A DNA stretch of 64,000 nucleotides from Rhodospirillales bacterium (GTDB lineage Bacteria; Pseudomonadota; Alphaproteobacteria; Rhodospirillales; Casp-alpha2): NCBI GenBank assembly GCA_017640505.1, contig JAEPQO010000001.1, forward strand, positions 1,566,625 through 1,630,624. The letters run 5' to 3'. Shown piece after piece: positions 37,578-46,663 of this stretch. The translations under genes were made by a program, and so were the position numbers. The first letter of the stretch is position 1. Every line of letters starts with the position of its first letter. The notes under the pieces are model-generated. The model saw only the letters and a program-made list of their open reading frames with translations, was not told where the DNA came from and searched no databases.

Positions 37578-38171
37578 TCATTCGTCCCGGACGGTTTTGC
37601 CGATACTTTCGATGATCGGTTTCACCATCGAGCGTTGAACGGTATGGCTTTCGCCGACGGCAAAATCTTCGGTAACACTCCAGCCTTGCCAGAGGCGTTT
37701 GCCGTTGGTCCGGTCCTCGATGGAGGCGTCGATACGGAACTGGCTGGGCGCGACCTGTGTGATTCCCTTGTCCCGCTTGGGATTCAGCAATCCGCCGCGC
37801 TGCGAGTCGAAGATATTTACCCGCACATCCGGCGCATCCTTGCCGGTATGATTGTCGCTCTCGCGGATTTCGATCAGGCGGTTGGGGCCGCCGCCGGACC
37901 AGCTGCCTTCCGTGTCGCGGGCTTCGAAGCTCAGGATCATCCGCGCGCCCTGGGTGACATTGTACCCGGCGAGCTCGAGTTCTTCCTCAAATAACGCTTT
38001 GAGTTTCTTGACTTTCTCTGAATCGTCGAAGGTTTCGACCGTAATGTCCCGCCCCGACGGCAATTCGGCATAGGATACGGCGTTGAGGTTCACGGTCTGT
38101 GCCTCGAGCGCCGAGAAGCATAAAAACGCACTCAGCACGGCAATCCCGGATGCCGGAAATGTGAATCTCAT
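37578..38171 (-). CDS. exported protein of unknown function
   Basis: The 197-residue product has a signal peptide (ending SALEAQ) and a soluble domain with an alternating strand pattern and a KVKKLKALFEEELELAGYNV helix. This arrangement recalls periplasmic proteins of the DUF4410/DUF799 type, but I cannot assign a family. It lies about 100 bases after the phosphonate-type permease gene on the same strand, and may be the last gene of that transcript or separate. Function is unknown. Confidence 0.7.
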   Translation of the reverse strand: MRFTFPASGIAVLSAFLCFSALEAQTVNLNAVSYAELPSGRDITVETFDDSEKVKKLKALFEEELELAGYNVTQGARMILSFEARDTEGSWSGGGPNRLIEIRESDNHTGKDAPDVRVNIFDSQRGGLLNPKRDKGITQVAPSQFRIDASIEDRTNGKRLWQGWSVTEDFAVGESHTVQRSMVKPIIESIGKTVRDE

Positions 38172-38248
38172 AAATCCATCCTTAGATGTCGAAAATCCCG
38201 TTAAAGGTCAGGGAATCACCTTCCCCTGCGAGAGTCAACAAACACCGC

Positions 38249-38269
38249 GCCCGCCCGGGAGTTGCGGGC
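38249..38269 (-). terminator. possible weak terminator after phnE
   Basis: On the minus strand GCCCGC and GCGGGC pair across a 9-base loop directly after the phnE stop. The following sequence (GCGGTGTTTGTT) has only a broken T-tract, so activity is doubtful. Confidence 0.28.
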
Positions 38270-39100
38270 TCAGATGATGGCGTGGCGGACCTTTGCCGAG
38301 ACCCATTCGCTGACAATGACGGTGCCCAGGATGACCAGCAGGATCAGGGACACCTGCGTCCAGGCGACATTGTTGATCGATGCATTGAGCTGCAGGCCGA
38401 TGCCGCCGGCGCCGACAAGCCCGAGAACGGTGGATTCCCGGATATTGATGTCCCAGCGGAAAACCGAGATGCCGGCGAATGCCGGGAGAATTTGCGGCAC
38501 GATACCATAATGTAGGACCTGCGGCCCCGAAGCGCCGGTCGCCGTGACGGCTTCGACCTGTGTGGTATCGATTTCTTCGATCGCTTCATAGAGCAGCTTG
38601 GCGCAGAAACCGATGGACCTGAAACCGATTGCGAGCACGCCAGCGAGTACGCCAGGGCCGATGATCGTGACCAGCATCAACGCCCATAGAAGGGAGTTGA
38701 TGGAGCGCGACGACACGATGATGAACAGGGCGATCGGGCGCACGAAGACGACGGATGGCGTCGTGTTCCGAGCTGCCAGAAACGCGATCGGAAAGGCGAG
38801 AACGACGGCCATCATCGTGCCCAGCGTGGCGATATTGATCGTATCCCAGATCGCCACCCACAATTGATCCATATAGTCCCATGCCGGGGGTACCATTCGG
38901 GATGCCATGTCGCCCGCCTGATGCGGCGCATCGTAGACGAATTCCCAGATGGTCTTGTCGGAAACCAGCGACCAGCAGTAGACGAATACCATCAGGCAAC
39001 TCAGTTGCACGGCCCAGACCGTCAACTGCGTCCTGCGGTCGCGGCGCTTCCAGATTCTGTCCGATCCTGTTTGTGCGACGGGCATGCCTATTGCACCCAT
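38270..39100 (-). CDS. phnE: phosphonate-type ABC permease PhnE, second copy
   Basis: The 276-residue permease (from ATG 39100; an ATG at 39085 would avoid the 13-base overlap with the upstream gene) has six transmembrane segments and the inner-membrane EAA-loop region VEAVTATGASGPQVLHYGIVPQILP. It belongs to the PhnE family with the paralogue upstream, and both are likely paired to form a heterodimeric channel. Substrate class is phosphonate or phosphite/phosphate-like, judged by PhnD and PhnC in the same operon. No C-P lyase genes are in the window. Confidence 0.9.
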   Translation of the reverse strand: MGAIGMPVAQTGSDRIWKRRDRRTQLTVWAVQLSCLMVFVYCWSLVSDKTIWEFVYDAPHQAGDMASRMVPPAWDYMDQLWVAIWDTINIATLGTMMAVVLAFPIAFLAARNTTPSVVFVRPIALFIIVSSRSINSLLWALMLVTIIGPGVLAGVLAIGFRSIGFCAKLLYEAIEEIDTTQVEAVTATGASGPQVLHYGIVPQILPAFAGISVFRWDINIRESTVLGLVGAGGIGLQLNASINNVAWTQVSLILLVILGTVIVSEWVSAKVRHAII

Positions 39101-39900
39101 TTTCTGATGTAGCTGGAAGAGTATTCGACCGCCATGACGATACCGATGATGATCAAGAGGATCGCCGCAGCGGAATCGAATTCGTAGCGGTCGAAGGATG
39201 TCAGGAGTGTCGCGCCGATGCCGCCGCCGCCGACGATGCCGACGACCGCCGATTCACGGAAGTTGATGTCGAGGCGGTACATGCCGAGACCGATCATGCG
39301 CGGCATGACCTGCGGTTGGACCGCGTAGTTGAGCCATTGGAACCAACCGGCGCCGGTTGCCTTCACGGCTTCCGCCTGCGACGGGTCCATGTCCTCAATG
39401 TCTTCGGCAAGCAGTTTGCCGTAAAAACCCAGCGTACCAATGGATAGTGCGATGAACCCGGCGAACGGGCCGAAACCGAACAGTTTTACGGCGAACAGGG
39501 CGATGATGATCTCGGGGAACGTTCTGGAGATCGCCAGGACGGCACGCGATGCCAGGTAAACCGGCCGCGGCGACAGATTGCGCGCGGCTCCGAGTCCGAC
39601 TGGAATGGAAATCGCAATGCCGGCCACTGTCGAGATGATCGTGATCCACAGGCTTTCCAGAATGCCGTCTAGGATATCGCCGGCGCGCGAAACGAAATCG
39701 GGCGGAAAGAACGCTGAAACGAAACGCTGGCCGCGCGGTATGCCGTCGGCGACACGGCTCCAGTTTACATCCATGGTGCCGAAGGCGAGCGCGATGTAAA
39801 TCGCGGCGCCGACGACCAGCCCCCAGCGAAGCAGCGGGCTTTGAATGAACGGCGGCTTTTTCCAGGTGCGGTGGACGCTTGTGTTCATGTTCGTGCCCAT
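39088..39900 (-). CDS. phnE: phosphonate-type ABC permease PhnE, first copy
   Basis: The ATG at 39900, 4 bases after the phnC stop, gives a 270-residue permease (ATG 39888 also possible); a longer upstream frame overlaps phnC and is not coding. It has six transmembrane segments and the EAA-type loop DPSQAEAVKATGAGWFQWLNYAVQPQVMP. It is followed by the second PhnE. The two copies differ clearly in sequence, so this is an old duplication typical of phnDCEE operons. Confidence 0.92.
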   Translation of the reverse strand: MGTNMNTSVHRTWKKPPFIQSPLLRWGLVVGAAIYIALAFGTMDVNWSRVADGIPRGQRFVSAFFPPDFVSRAGDILDGILESLWITIISTVAGIAISIPVGLGAARNLSPRPVYLASRAVLAISRTFPEIIIALFAVKLFGFGPFAGFIALSIGTLGFYGKLLAEDIEDMDPSQAEAVKATGAGWFQWLNYAVQPQVMPRMIGLGMYRLDINFRESAVVGIVGGGGIGATLLTSFDRYEFDSAAAILLIIIGIVMAVEYSSSYIRKWVQ

Positions 39901-39904
39901 ATCG

Positions 39905-40729
39905 TTAATTCGAGGTCGCAGCCTGTTGTTGCGGCGGGGTGTCGTCGCCGAGTTCGTCCTCGTCGTCGACCTTCTCGATCGTCGCCTCCCAATCTTCTTC
40001 GCCGTAAATCTGGGTGAGGACATCGGGCGTGAGCCCATCCGGCGGGCCGTCATATACGATCTCGCCCAGTTGCAGGCCGACGATACGTTCGGCAAACATC
40101 TGTGCCAGCAGGACGTCGTGAATATTGATGATCGCTGAAAGCTTGCGTTCCTCGCACAGTTCGCGGATCAGCCGCATGATCTGGCGTGACGTTTTGGGAT
40201 CGAGCGACGCCGTCGGCTCATCCACCAACAGCAACTCGGGATTTTGGATAAGTGCACGGCAGATGCCGACGCGCTGGCGCTGCCCGCCGGACAGTTCGTC
40301 CGCACGCTTGTCCACCATGTGGTCGAGGCCGACGCGTTCAAGCAAACGGAACGCTTCGTTGACATCAGCCTGAGGGAACTTCCGGAAATAGCTGCGCCAG
40401 AAGGGGACATACCCAAGACGGCCTGAGAGAACGTTCTCCATGACGGTCAGCCGTTCGACCAGTGCATATTCCTGGAAGATCATGCCCATGCGCCGCCGCG
40501 TCCGGCGTAACGACCCTTGGCCGAGCGTCGTCAGTTCCAGGTCGTTGAGATGGATTTTGCCGGATGTCGGTTCAACAAGTCTGTTCACGCATCGGATCAG
40601 CGTCGACTTACCGGCGCCCGATGGGCCGATCAACGCCATTACTTGGCCGTCCGGCACCTCAAGGTTGACGTTCTTAAGCGCCTTGTCGCCGGTTTTGTAT
40701 TGCTTGACGAGATCGGTCAATCGCAGCAT
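39905..40729 (-). CDS. phnC: phosphonate-type ABC transporter ATP-binding protein
   Basis: The 274-residue ATPase has Walker A (GPSGAGKST), signature [15 protein letters not shown], Walker B ([12 protein letters not shown]) and the switch His in IINIHDV. The PhnC match is strong ([20 protein letters not shown]). The C-terminal 25 residues are acidic and unlike the core family. It lies downstream of phnD with a strong hairpin between, which may tune the ratio of binding protein to ATPase. Confidence 0.95.
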   Translation of the reverse strand: MLRLTDLVKQYKTGDKALKNVNLEVPDGQVMALIGPSGAGKSTLIRCVNRLVEPTSGKIHLNDLELTTLGQGSLRRTRRRMGMIFQEYALVERLTVMENVLSGRLGYVPFWRSYFRKFPQADVNEAFRLLERVGLDHMVDKRADELSGGQRQRVGICRALIQNPELLLVDEPTASLDPKTSRQIMRLIRELCEERKLSAIINIHDVLLAQMFAERIVGLQLGEIVYDGPPDGLTPDVLTQIYGEEDWEATIEKVDDEDELGDDTPPQQQAATSN

Positions 40730-40756
40730 CGCGCGCGTGCCCCCTTATCAAAGGTT

Positions 40757-40785
40757 TGAGGTGCCGACGGTCTGCCGGCACCTCA
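40757..40785 (-). terminator. intercistronic hairpin between phnD and phnC
   Basis: TGAGGTGCCG (40757-40766) pairs with CGGCACCTCA (40776-40785) in a perfect 10-bp stem with a 9-base loop, in the 76-base gap after phnD. No long T-tract follows. Such hairpins usually stabilise the upstream message or attenuate read-through, so the binding protein is made in excess. Confidence 0.6.
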
Positions 40786-40805
40786 TGACCTGGTATCGGG
40801 ACTGC

Positions 40806-41765
40806 TTACTTGCAGTCGTATTTGACCCCGTTCGCGGAATCGATTTTGCGGATGATGTCCCAATCCTTCTTGTGCGTGATCGGGATAAACTTGTCCTCTT
40901 TCTTGAACTCTTTCTTGAGTTCAGAACCTTCCCAAGGAAACGAGAAGAAGGCGTCCTTGATCTTGGCGACCAGCGCCGGATCGAGGTTGTGCGCATGGCC
41001 GTAACCCGTGGTCGGGAAGGTCTGTGACTTATAGATCGAGCGAATCTGATCTTTCTTCACGACATCGCGCTGGAACATACGGTTCATGACCGAGTTAGCG
41101 ACGGCCGCCGCTTCGTAATCCTTGTTCGCGACACCAAGCACGGAGTTGTCATGCTTGCCGGAGAACGTGGTCTTGAAGTCCTGGTCCGCGATCAGGCCGA
41201 ACTCGCCCTTGAGCAGCGCGGACGGCGCCTTGAAGCCCGAGTTGGACGTGGGTGACGTGAAAGCCAGGGTGTGACCCTTCAGGTCGGCCGGCGTCTTGAT
41301 CGGGCTGTCGGCCGGCACGATCAGTTCCATTTCGTAACCGTATGAGCCGTCCGCAGCCGCCATCATGGCGAACGGTACGAATCCGGCGCACGCCACGGCG
41401 ATCGGGTTCGACCCCGTGTTGAAACCGGCGACATGCAGTCGGCCGGAACGCATGGCTTCGATCTGCGCGGCATTCGACTGGACCGGGAAGAAGACGACCT
41501 TCTTGCCGGTTTTCTCTGACATGTGGTTGATGAAGCCGTCCCAGACCTTGGCATAGACCGCGGGATCCTCGACCGGCGTGTATGCGAAGATGATGGTGCC
41601 GGGGTCGGCGATCTTGCTCTTATCCGTGGGCAGGTCGGCCGTCAGATCACCGTCCCTGTCACAGTACTGTTTGTCGAGAAAGCTGCGTGGGCAATCTTCG
41701 GCGCTTGCTGCGCCACTGAATACTAGAAGAGCCGCAGCTAACGCTGCGCCAAGAAACTTTTGCAT
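40806..41765 (-). CDS. phnD: phosphonate-type ABC substrate-binding protein PhnD
   Basis: The 319-residue protein has a cleavable signal (ending GAASAED) and the PhnD-type domain with IIFAYTPVEDPAVYAKVWDGFI, FTSPTSNSGFKAPSALL and SQTFPTTGYGHAHNL. It is the periplasmic receptor of the operon. GGGAGG lies 5 bases before the start. The exact ligand (phosphonate, phosphite or other) cannot be read from sequence. Confidence 0.94.
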   Translation of the reverse strand: MQKFLGAALAAALLVFSGAASAEDCPRSFLDKQYCDRDGDLTADLPTDKSKIADPGTIIFAYTPVEDPAVYAKVWDGFINHMSEKTGKKVVFFPVQSNAAQIEAMRSGRLHVAGFNTGSNPIAVACAGFVPFAMMAAADGSYGYEMELIVPADSPIKTPADLKGHTLAFTSPTSNSGFKAPSALLKGEFGLIADQDFKTTFSGKHDNSVLGVANKDYEAAAVANSVMNRMFQRDVVKKDQIRSIYKSQTFPTTGYGHAHNLDPALVAKIKDAFFSFPWEGSELKKEFKKEDKFIPITHKKDWDIIRKIDSANGVKYDCK

Positions 41766-41795
41766 TGTAACCTCCCAATCTCCGATGCGTCCGTT

Positions 41796-41815
41796 ATGTT
41801 ACGTTTTTATGACAA
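41796..41815 (-). promoter_or_regulatory. possible Pho box before phnD
   Basis: On the minus strand TTGTCAT-AAAA-ACGTAAC resembles the PhoB box (CTGTCAT-N4-CTGTCAT); the first half is good, the second poor. It lies 31 bases before the phnD ATG, which leaves little room for a normal -10 and leader, so it is a tentative call. Confidence 0.32.
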
Positions 41816-41942
41816 CGGACCTTCGGATCATGCCGTCATTTGCCGATTGAATCCAGTGGCGATTGCACGCAATGGGGTCGCGCCTGTATCAATGCTGACC
41901 GTTCAGTCGGCATGCCGGAAGTGACGGTTGGGGAGAGCCTTG

Positions 41943-42845
41943 ATGAGAGCCATGGCCGACGCCGCGTGGGCATTCCGGCGCTACCATGAAATTCGTGAGC
42001 GTTTGCCGGCGGCATCGTTCCCCGGCGTATCGGAACGCGTTGCCGATCTGGGCGATATCACGGACCGCTTCGACGTATTCGTATTCGATTCGTTCGGCGT
42101 TCTGAACGTCGGTGAAACCCAGGTACCGGGTGCCGTCGCGCGCGTCGCTGCCTTGCGCGGCGCGGGCAAGAAAGTGTTCGTGCTGACAAATGCATCGAGC
42201 GTGCCACTGGGGCGGGCGACCGCGAAGTACGCGGCGCTTGGTTTCGATTTCGCGGCGCCGGAGATCGTCATGTCGCGGGCCTTGCTAGAAAATGCGCTCG
42301 CGGCCGAGCGGCCGGGCATGCGGTGGGCGGTGGCGGCGCCGGAAAGTGCGGCGCCGGACGAACTGCCGGGAGACGTCGTGCCGCTTGATGATGCCGCCTT
42401 AACCGAGGCCGACGGTTTTATCCTGCTCAGCAGCCATGGCTGGACCGACGCGCGCCAGGACGCGTTGTCGGCGGCACTCGTGGAGAGGCCGAGACCGGTC
42501 CTGATCGGCAATCCCGATCTGGTTGCGCCGCGCGAAGACGGCTTTACCTTGCAGCCGGGCGCGTATGCGCATGCGCTCACGGATGCGACCGGCGTCAGCC
42601 CCGTCTTTTTCGGGAAGCCCTACGCCAATGCCTTCGATGCGCTGCTGACCGAGATCGGTCCCGGGACCGAGCGACGCCGCATCCTGATGCTGGGCGATAC
42701 GCTGCATACCGACATCCTCGGTGCCGCCGCTGCCGGCATGGCGTCCGCGCTGGTGACCGGGCATGGCGTCCTTCGCGGCATGGATATCGAAGCATGCATT
42801 GCTCAATCCGGCATCAGGCCCGACTATATTCTTGCTCAAATCTGA
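41943..42845 (+). CDS. HAD-superfamily hydrolase, class IIA (TIGR01459-like)
   Basis: The 300-residue protein (ATG 41943, preceded by GGGGAGAG) resembles the NagD-like class IIA HAD group: motif I is FDVFVFDSFGVLN, motif II the threonine/serine of VFVLTNASS, and motif IV the MLGDTLHTDILGAAAAGM block. Motif I has Asp-Ser-Phe, so the usual second Asp is absent, as in the TIGR01459 subfamily. It likely dephosphorylates a small phosphate ester. It is divergent from phnD and could share regulation, though no phosphonate-specific link is evident. Confidence 0.85.
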   Translation: MRAMADAAWAFRRYHEIRERLPAASFPGVSERVADLGDITDRFDVFVFDSFGVLNVGETQVPGAVARVAALRGAGKKVFVLTNASSVPLGRATAKYAALGFDFAAPEIVMSRALLENALAAERPGMRWAVAAPESAAPDELPGDVVPLDDAALTEADGFILLSSHGWTDARQDALSAALVERPRPVLIGNPDLVAPREDGFTLQPGAYAHALTDATGVSPVFFGKPYANAFDALLTEIGPGTERRRILMLGDTLHTDILGAAAAGMASALVTGHGVLRGMDIEACIAQSGIRPDYILAQI

Positions 42846-42882
42846 ACCTCGTCAGCGTAACCCCCGTATGTAAAATCCCTCC

Positions 42883-44388
42883 ATGACATTCGATCAGACA
42901 TTCAAGGCAGGTGTTGCCGCCGGTCATCGGGAGACTGCAAATGCGGCGCTTGCCGTGTTGCGCGATGGCGGGAACGCGTTCGATGCGGCGATTGCGGGGT
43001 TCCTGGCGGCGTGCGTCGCCGAGCCGGTGCTGTCTTCGCTCGGCGGTGGCGGATTTCTGGTTGCGAAAACCGCTGCCGGCGACATCGACGTGTTCGACTT
43101 CTTTACGGAGACGCCGCTCAAGAGACCGGATCGCGATGCCGTCGAGTTCACGCCGATCCATGCCGATTTCGGGACCACGGTGCAGGAGTTTCACATCGGC
43201 ATGGGGGCCGTGGCGACGCCGGGTGCAGTGGCGGGCATCTTCGACGTGCATGCGGCACTCGGCCGGATGCCCATGACCGAACTGGTACAGCCGGCGGCGA
43301 CGCTTGCGCGGAACGGCATGATACTCAATCCGTTTCAGGCCTATCTGCTGAGTGTTGTCGGACCGATCTATGGAGCGAGTGCATCGTCGCGTGCGCTGTT
43401 CTGCCGCGACGGTGGCGACACCTTGCTGCAGGCGGGAGACCTCTATCATCCCGAGGCCTTTGCCGGATTTCTGGAAGCGTTGGCCCGCGAGGGTGCGGAT
43501 TTATTTTACAAAGGCGAAGTCGCGGCGGAGATTGCCGCGATGGGCGGCGTCACGATCGGCAGGGACGACCTTGAACGTTACCGCGTCGAGCGGCGCACGC
43601 CGCTGAGAACACGGATCGCAGCGCATGACGTGTTCATGAATCCACCGCCCGCGATCGGCGGCGCACTGATCGGCTACATGCTGCGTACGCTCGGGTCGTC
43701 GGACCTGCAGCCGGCGGATGCGGGGCGCGCGCGTCACGTTCGTGCATTGGTCGCGGCCATGGATGCCTGCAACGATGCGCGCCGGAACAGCCGTATCGAT
43801 GTGTCGCCGCTGGAGGGGGCCGCGATGCTGACCGGTGCGCATCCGCCGGCCTACCGGGGGACCACGCATATCAGTGTCGCCGATGCCGAAGGCAATCTGG
43901 CGGCACTGACCGTCTCCAATGGGGAAGGATGCGGCCACATCGTTCCGGACACCGGCGTGATGCTCAACAACATGCTTGGAGAAGACGATCTGAACGCGGC
44001 CGGGTTCTTCAACTGGCCGGAAGGCGTGCGGCTGTCGTCGATGATGACGCCCGGCATGCTCGCAGGCCCCGACGGCGAGTGGACGGCGTTCGGCTCGGGC
44101 GGCTCAAACCGGATCCGCACGGCGTTGACACAGGTCATCTTGAACGTGTGCCTGTTCGGGCTGCCGGTTGACGATGCCGTGACCGCGCCGCGTCTGCATC
44201 TCGACGGCGGCAAACTGTCGGTCGAGCCGGGTCTGCACGCGGATGCCGATATTTGGCCCGGCGAGATACAGGCGTGGCCGGAACGGAACATGTTCTTTGG
44301 CGGGGCGCACGTCATCAGGCGGGACGCCGGCGGGCGGATCACCGGCGCGGGCGATCCCAGGCGCGACGGCGTGTTTGCCGGATTCTAG
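42883..44388 (+). CDS. ggt: gamma-glutamyltransferase family protein
   Basis: The 501-residue product has the Ntn-hydrolase layout of gamma-glutamyltransferases: a large N-terminal subunit, autoprocessing Thr in GTTHISVADAEGN, and the small subunit with NNMLGEDDLN and the GSGGSNRIRTAL block. No signal peptide is present, so it is cytoplasmic or belongs to the non-exported acylase-like branch that processes other gamma-glutamyl or amide substrates. The stop overlaps the stop of the convergent glycosyltransferase gene by four bases. Confidence 0.9.
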   Translation: MTFDQTFKAGVAAGHRETANAALAVLRDGGNAFDAAIAGFLAACVAEPVLSSLGGGGFLVAKTAAGDIDVFDFFTETPLKRPDRDAVEFTPIHADFGTTVQEFHIGMGAVATPGAVAGIFDVHAALGRMPMTELVQPAATLARNGMILNPFQAYLLSVVGPIYGASASSRALFCRDGGDTLLQAGDLYHPEAFAGFLEALAREGADLFYKGEVAAEIAAMGGVTIGRDDLERYRVERRTPLRTRIAAHDVFMNPPPAIGGALIGYMLRTLGSSDLQPADAGRARHVRALVAAMDACNDARRNSRIDVSPLEGAAMLTGAHPPAYRGTTHISVADAEGNLAALTVSNGEGCGHIVPDTGVMLNNMLGEDDLNAAGFFNWPEGVRLSSMMTPGMLAGPDGEWTAFGSGGSNRIRTALTQVILNVCLFGLPVDDAVTAPRLHLDGGKLSVEPGLHADADIWPGEIQAWPERNMFFGGAHVIRRDAGGRITGAGDPRRDGVFAGF

Positions 44389-45383
44389 ATGTCGTCGGGA
44401 TCGGTCAGATGGATCGGCTGCGTTGGCTGACGCCGTGTATCGTGGCCGATGAACGCCAACAGCAACTGTACGCCGACGATGATAGGCATTGCCGACAGGA
44501 TGGCGGTCCCGGCGGTTGCGGGCACGCCCGTGGCGATGCTTCGCCACCAGTGGAAGGCGCCGTAAAACGCGCCTGCCGGCAGCAGCAGCGCCCCCAGGAT
44601 CAGTTCAAGCGACGCGATGCCGACTTCGCGGACGAAATAGGTATCGATCAGACGGCGCCACGTATTCCGGAGATGGCCGAAGAAAAACGGGCCGAAAACA
44701 CGGTGCACGACCAGGTGGCTGACCTCCTCGCCGTATCGCGCCCGCATCGGTACATCGCGCACGACCGCATTCAGGCCGGACAGACGGAAAAGCATGTCTG
44801 ATTCAAAGAAGTAACCCTTGGCCATGTCGTCGATCGGCAATTGGCGGGCGACATCCGCATGGATTGCCGTGAACCCGTTGGTCGGGTCCATGATGTCCCA
44901 ATATCCGCTCGACAACTTCGACATCAGTGTCAGACCCATGTTCCCCAACAAGCGAACAAATGGCATGCCGCGCGCGGCGTCGCGGCGGTGCAGACGGTTG
45001 CCTTTGGTATAATCCGCTTCGTGGCGGCGGATCGGGGCGATGAGGCTGTGTATCAGGGCCGGATCCATCTGGCCGTCACCGTCCAGCTTGACGATGATGT
45101 CGCAGCCGTCGGCAAGTGCGGCTCGGTATCCGCTGAGCGTCGCCCCGCCGACGCCCTGATTGGCCGGGTTTCGGCAGACTTTGATGCGCGGATCCTTCGC
45201 ATTCTCTTCCACGAAGTCGCCGGTCCCGTCCGGACAGGCGTCATCAACCACGTAAATCGTGGTAACGTCGTCGCCGATTCCCGCCAGAACATCCAGAATG
45301 TGGTTCTTTTCGCGGTAGCAAGGCACGACGACGGCGACATTGAGTGCCTCGGTGTCCGGGCGCGTTTGGTCGGTTTCGGGCAT
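44385..45383 (-). CDS. family 2 glycosyltransferase with C-terminal membrane helices
   Basis: From the ATG at 45383, with GGGGAACC upstream, the 332-residue protein has a GT-A fold (VVVPCYREKNHIL, VVDDACPDGTGD, DxD-type KLDGDGQMD), like dolichol/undecaprenyl-phosphate sugar synthases. Two hydrophobic helices near 240-265 and 280-305 anchor it. It probably makes a polyprenyl-phosphate sugar or decorates a surface glycan. The sugar is unknown. Confidence 0.9.
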   Translation of the reverse strand: MPETDQTRPDTEALNVAVVVPCYREKNHILDVLAGIGDDVTTIYVVDDACPDGTGDFVEENAKDPRIKVCRNPANQGVGGATLSGYRAALADGCDIIVKLDGDGQMDPALIHSLIAPIRRHEADYTKGNRLHRRDAARGMPFVRLLGNMGLTLMSKLSSGYWDIMDPTNGFTAIHADVARQLPIDDMAKGYFFESDMLFRLSGLNAVVRDVPMRARYGEEVSHLVVHRVFGPFFFGHLRNTWRRLIDTYFVREVGIASLELILGALLLPAGAFYGAFHWWRSIATGVPATAGTAILSAMPIIVGVQLLLAFIGHDTRRQPTQPIHLTDPDDI

Positions 45384-45582
45384 GAATGGTTCCCCAGTGT
45401 TCGTCGCACAATAGATCACCCGGGAATCCTACGGCAAGCGCCTCTGGCAGGGGGATTTGGCACTTATCCGGGATATCGTCATTTCTCGGGTTCGCATTCC
45501 CGTAAAATTAGGTCTAGTATAAAACCGATTAAGCTGGCGAAAAGGCCAGAAGCGGGAGAGGATGTGCTTTTGAGGGGGCAAG

Positions 45583-46281
45583 ATGTCAGATAGTGAGGCA
45601 TCGTCACTTAGCGGGATTCGCATACTTGAGGGTGTAAACGGGGCCGCGTTGGCGGATCTCGAAAAGGCCTGCACGTGGCGCCGCTATGCCGACCATGAAC
45701 AGATTATCGACCGTCAGAGCGACTCGACGGACGTATTCTTCGTCGTCGAAGGCCGGGTGCGGGTGGTGAACTACTCGTTGTCCGGCAAGGAAATTACCCT
45801 GGAAGACCTGTCGGAAGGCAGCCAGTTCGGCGAACTGTCCGCACTCGACGGCCAACCGCGTTCGGCCAGTGTCATGTCTCTGGATAGCTGCCTGATCGCG
45901 GCCTTGTCGCAGGACAGATTTCTGAACCTGCTTCGTGACAACTCGGAAATCGCGTTCCGGGTCATGCGCTCGCTCGCCGGTATCATCCGGAACTCCACGG
46001 ACCGGATCATGGATCTGAGCACGCTCGCCGCCAACAACCGGGTTCAGGCTGATCTGCTGCGCCAGGCGCGTAGCGGCCTGATCGGCGAGAACCAGGCCGA
46101 GATCCGTCCCATTCCGGTGCACGGCGATATAGCCAGCCGGGTGTCAACGACGCGCGAGACCGTGGCCCGGGTGTTGAGCGATCTGGCGCGCCAAAACATC
46201 GTCGAGCGCAAGAAGAACGCGCTCCTGATCAAGGATCTGGCGCAGTTGCGTGAAATGGTCGAGGAAGTGCGGGGCGAGTAA
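45583..46281 (+). CDS. Crp/Fnr family transcription regulator
   Basis: The 232-residue protein has an N-terminal cyclic-nucleotide-binding domain with GSQFGELSALDGQPRSAS, which retains the Glu and the Arg-Ser pair that contact cAMP, and a C-terminal winged helix (HGDIASRVSTTRETVARVL). It lacks the N-terminal cysteine cluster of FNR, so it is a CRP-like rather than oxygen-sensing member. A GGGGGCAAG-like site precedes the ATG at 45583. The target genes are not known; it need not act on the FNR-type boxes in this window. Confidence 0.92.
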   Translation: MSDSEASSLSGIRILEGVNGAALADLEKACTWRRYADHEQIIDRQSDSTDVFFVVEGRVRVVNYSLSGKEITLEDLSEGSQFGELSALDGQPRSASVMSLDSCLIAALSQDRFLNLLRDNSEIAFRVMRSLAGIIRNSTDRIMDLSTLAANNRVQADLLRQARSGLIGENQAEIRPIPVHGDIASRVSTTRETVARVLSDLARQNIVERKKNALLIKDLAQLREMVEEVRGE

Positions 46282-46409
46282 TATCGCCCGGCCACATCTC
46301 CTGCGCGAAATATTTTCCCTCCCGTGAGCATGGTCACAGACTGTTAACCATATATTTGCGACTCTCGGTCCATAACCTGAGTTTGTCTGGTTAAGGACCG
46401 GAGGAAGAA
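46282..46409 (+). other. gene-free stretch with TTAACCAT half-site
   Basis: This 128-base stretch separates the Crp gene from the small ORF. It holds TTAACCAT at 46344-46351, which matches a CtrA half-site. I see no RNA gene or terminator. Confidence 0.35.
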
Positions 46410-46505
46410 ATGGTGACTTGGAAGGCTTTCAGCCTCGCCCTGACGCTTATGATCTTGACGGTAATCCTGGCATCCGAACTGAACGTCGGGTTTGCGCCTT
46501 TCTGA
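46410..46505 (+). CDS. candidate 31-residue membrane peptide
   Basis: The ORF reads ATG GTG ACT TGG to TTC TGA and encodes MVTWKAFSLALTLMILTV followed by ILASELNVGFAPF. GGAGGA at 46400-46405 is a near-ideal ribosome site with 4 bases to the ATG. The peptide has one hydrophobic helix (about 6-22), a Lys on the N-terminal side and a short polar tail. Its place between a regulator and divK and the strong ribosome site suggest a real small protein, but conservation is untested. Confidence 0.55.
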   Translation: MVTWKAFSLALTLMILTVILASELNVGFAPF

Positions 46506-46663
46506 TGGGCGCTGGTTTTGTGCACCCCCGGAATAGGTCGGCGACCGGACTTAGCATTAATTGACTTGCTACCAGGAATATACGATGCTCACCGAGACTT
46601 CCGGGGGTATTCCGGAGCGAAAACCTCGGTCGTTCAACAGAATAGCCTTCAGGGAACCAATTG
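46506..46663 (+). other. gene-free leader region before divK
   Basis: No ORF or structured RNA is evident in these 158 bases. The segment ends with CAGGGAACCAATTG before the divK ATG, where AGGGA is the likely ribosome site. Confidence 0.35.
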
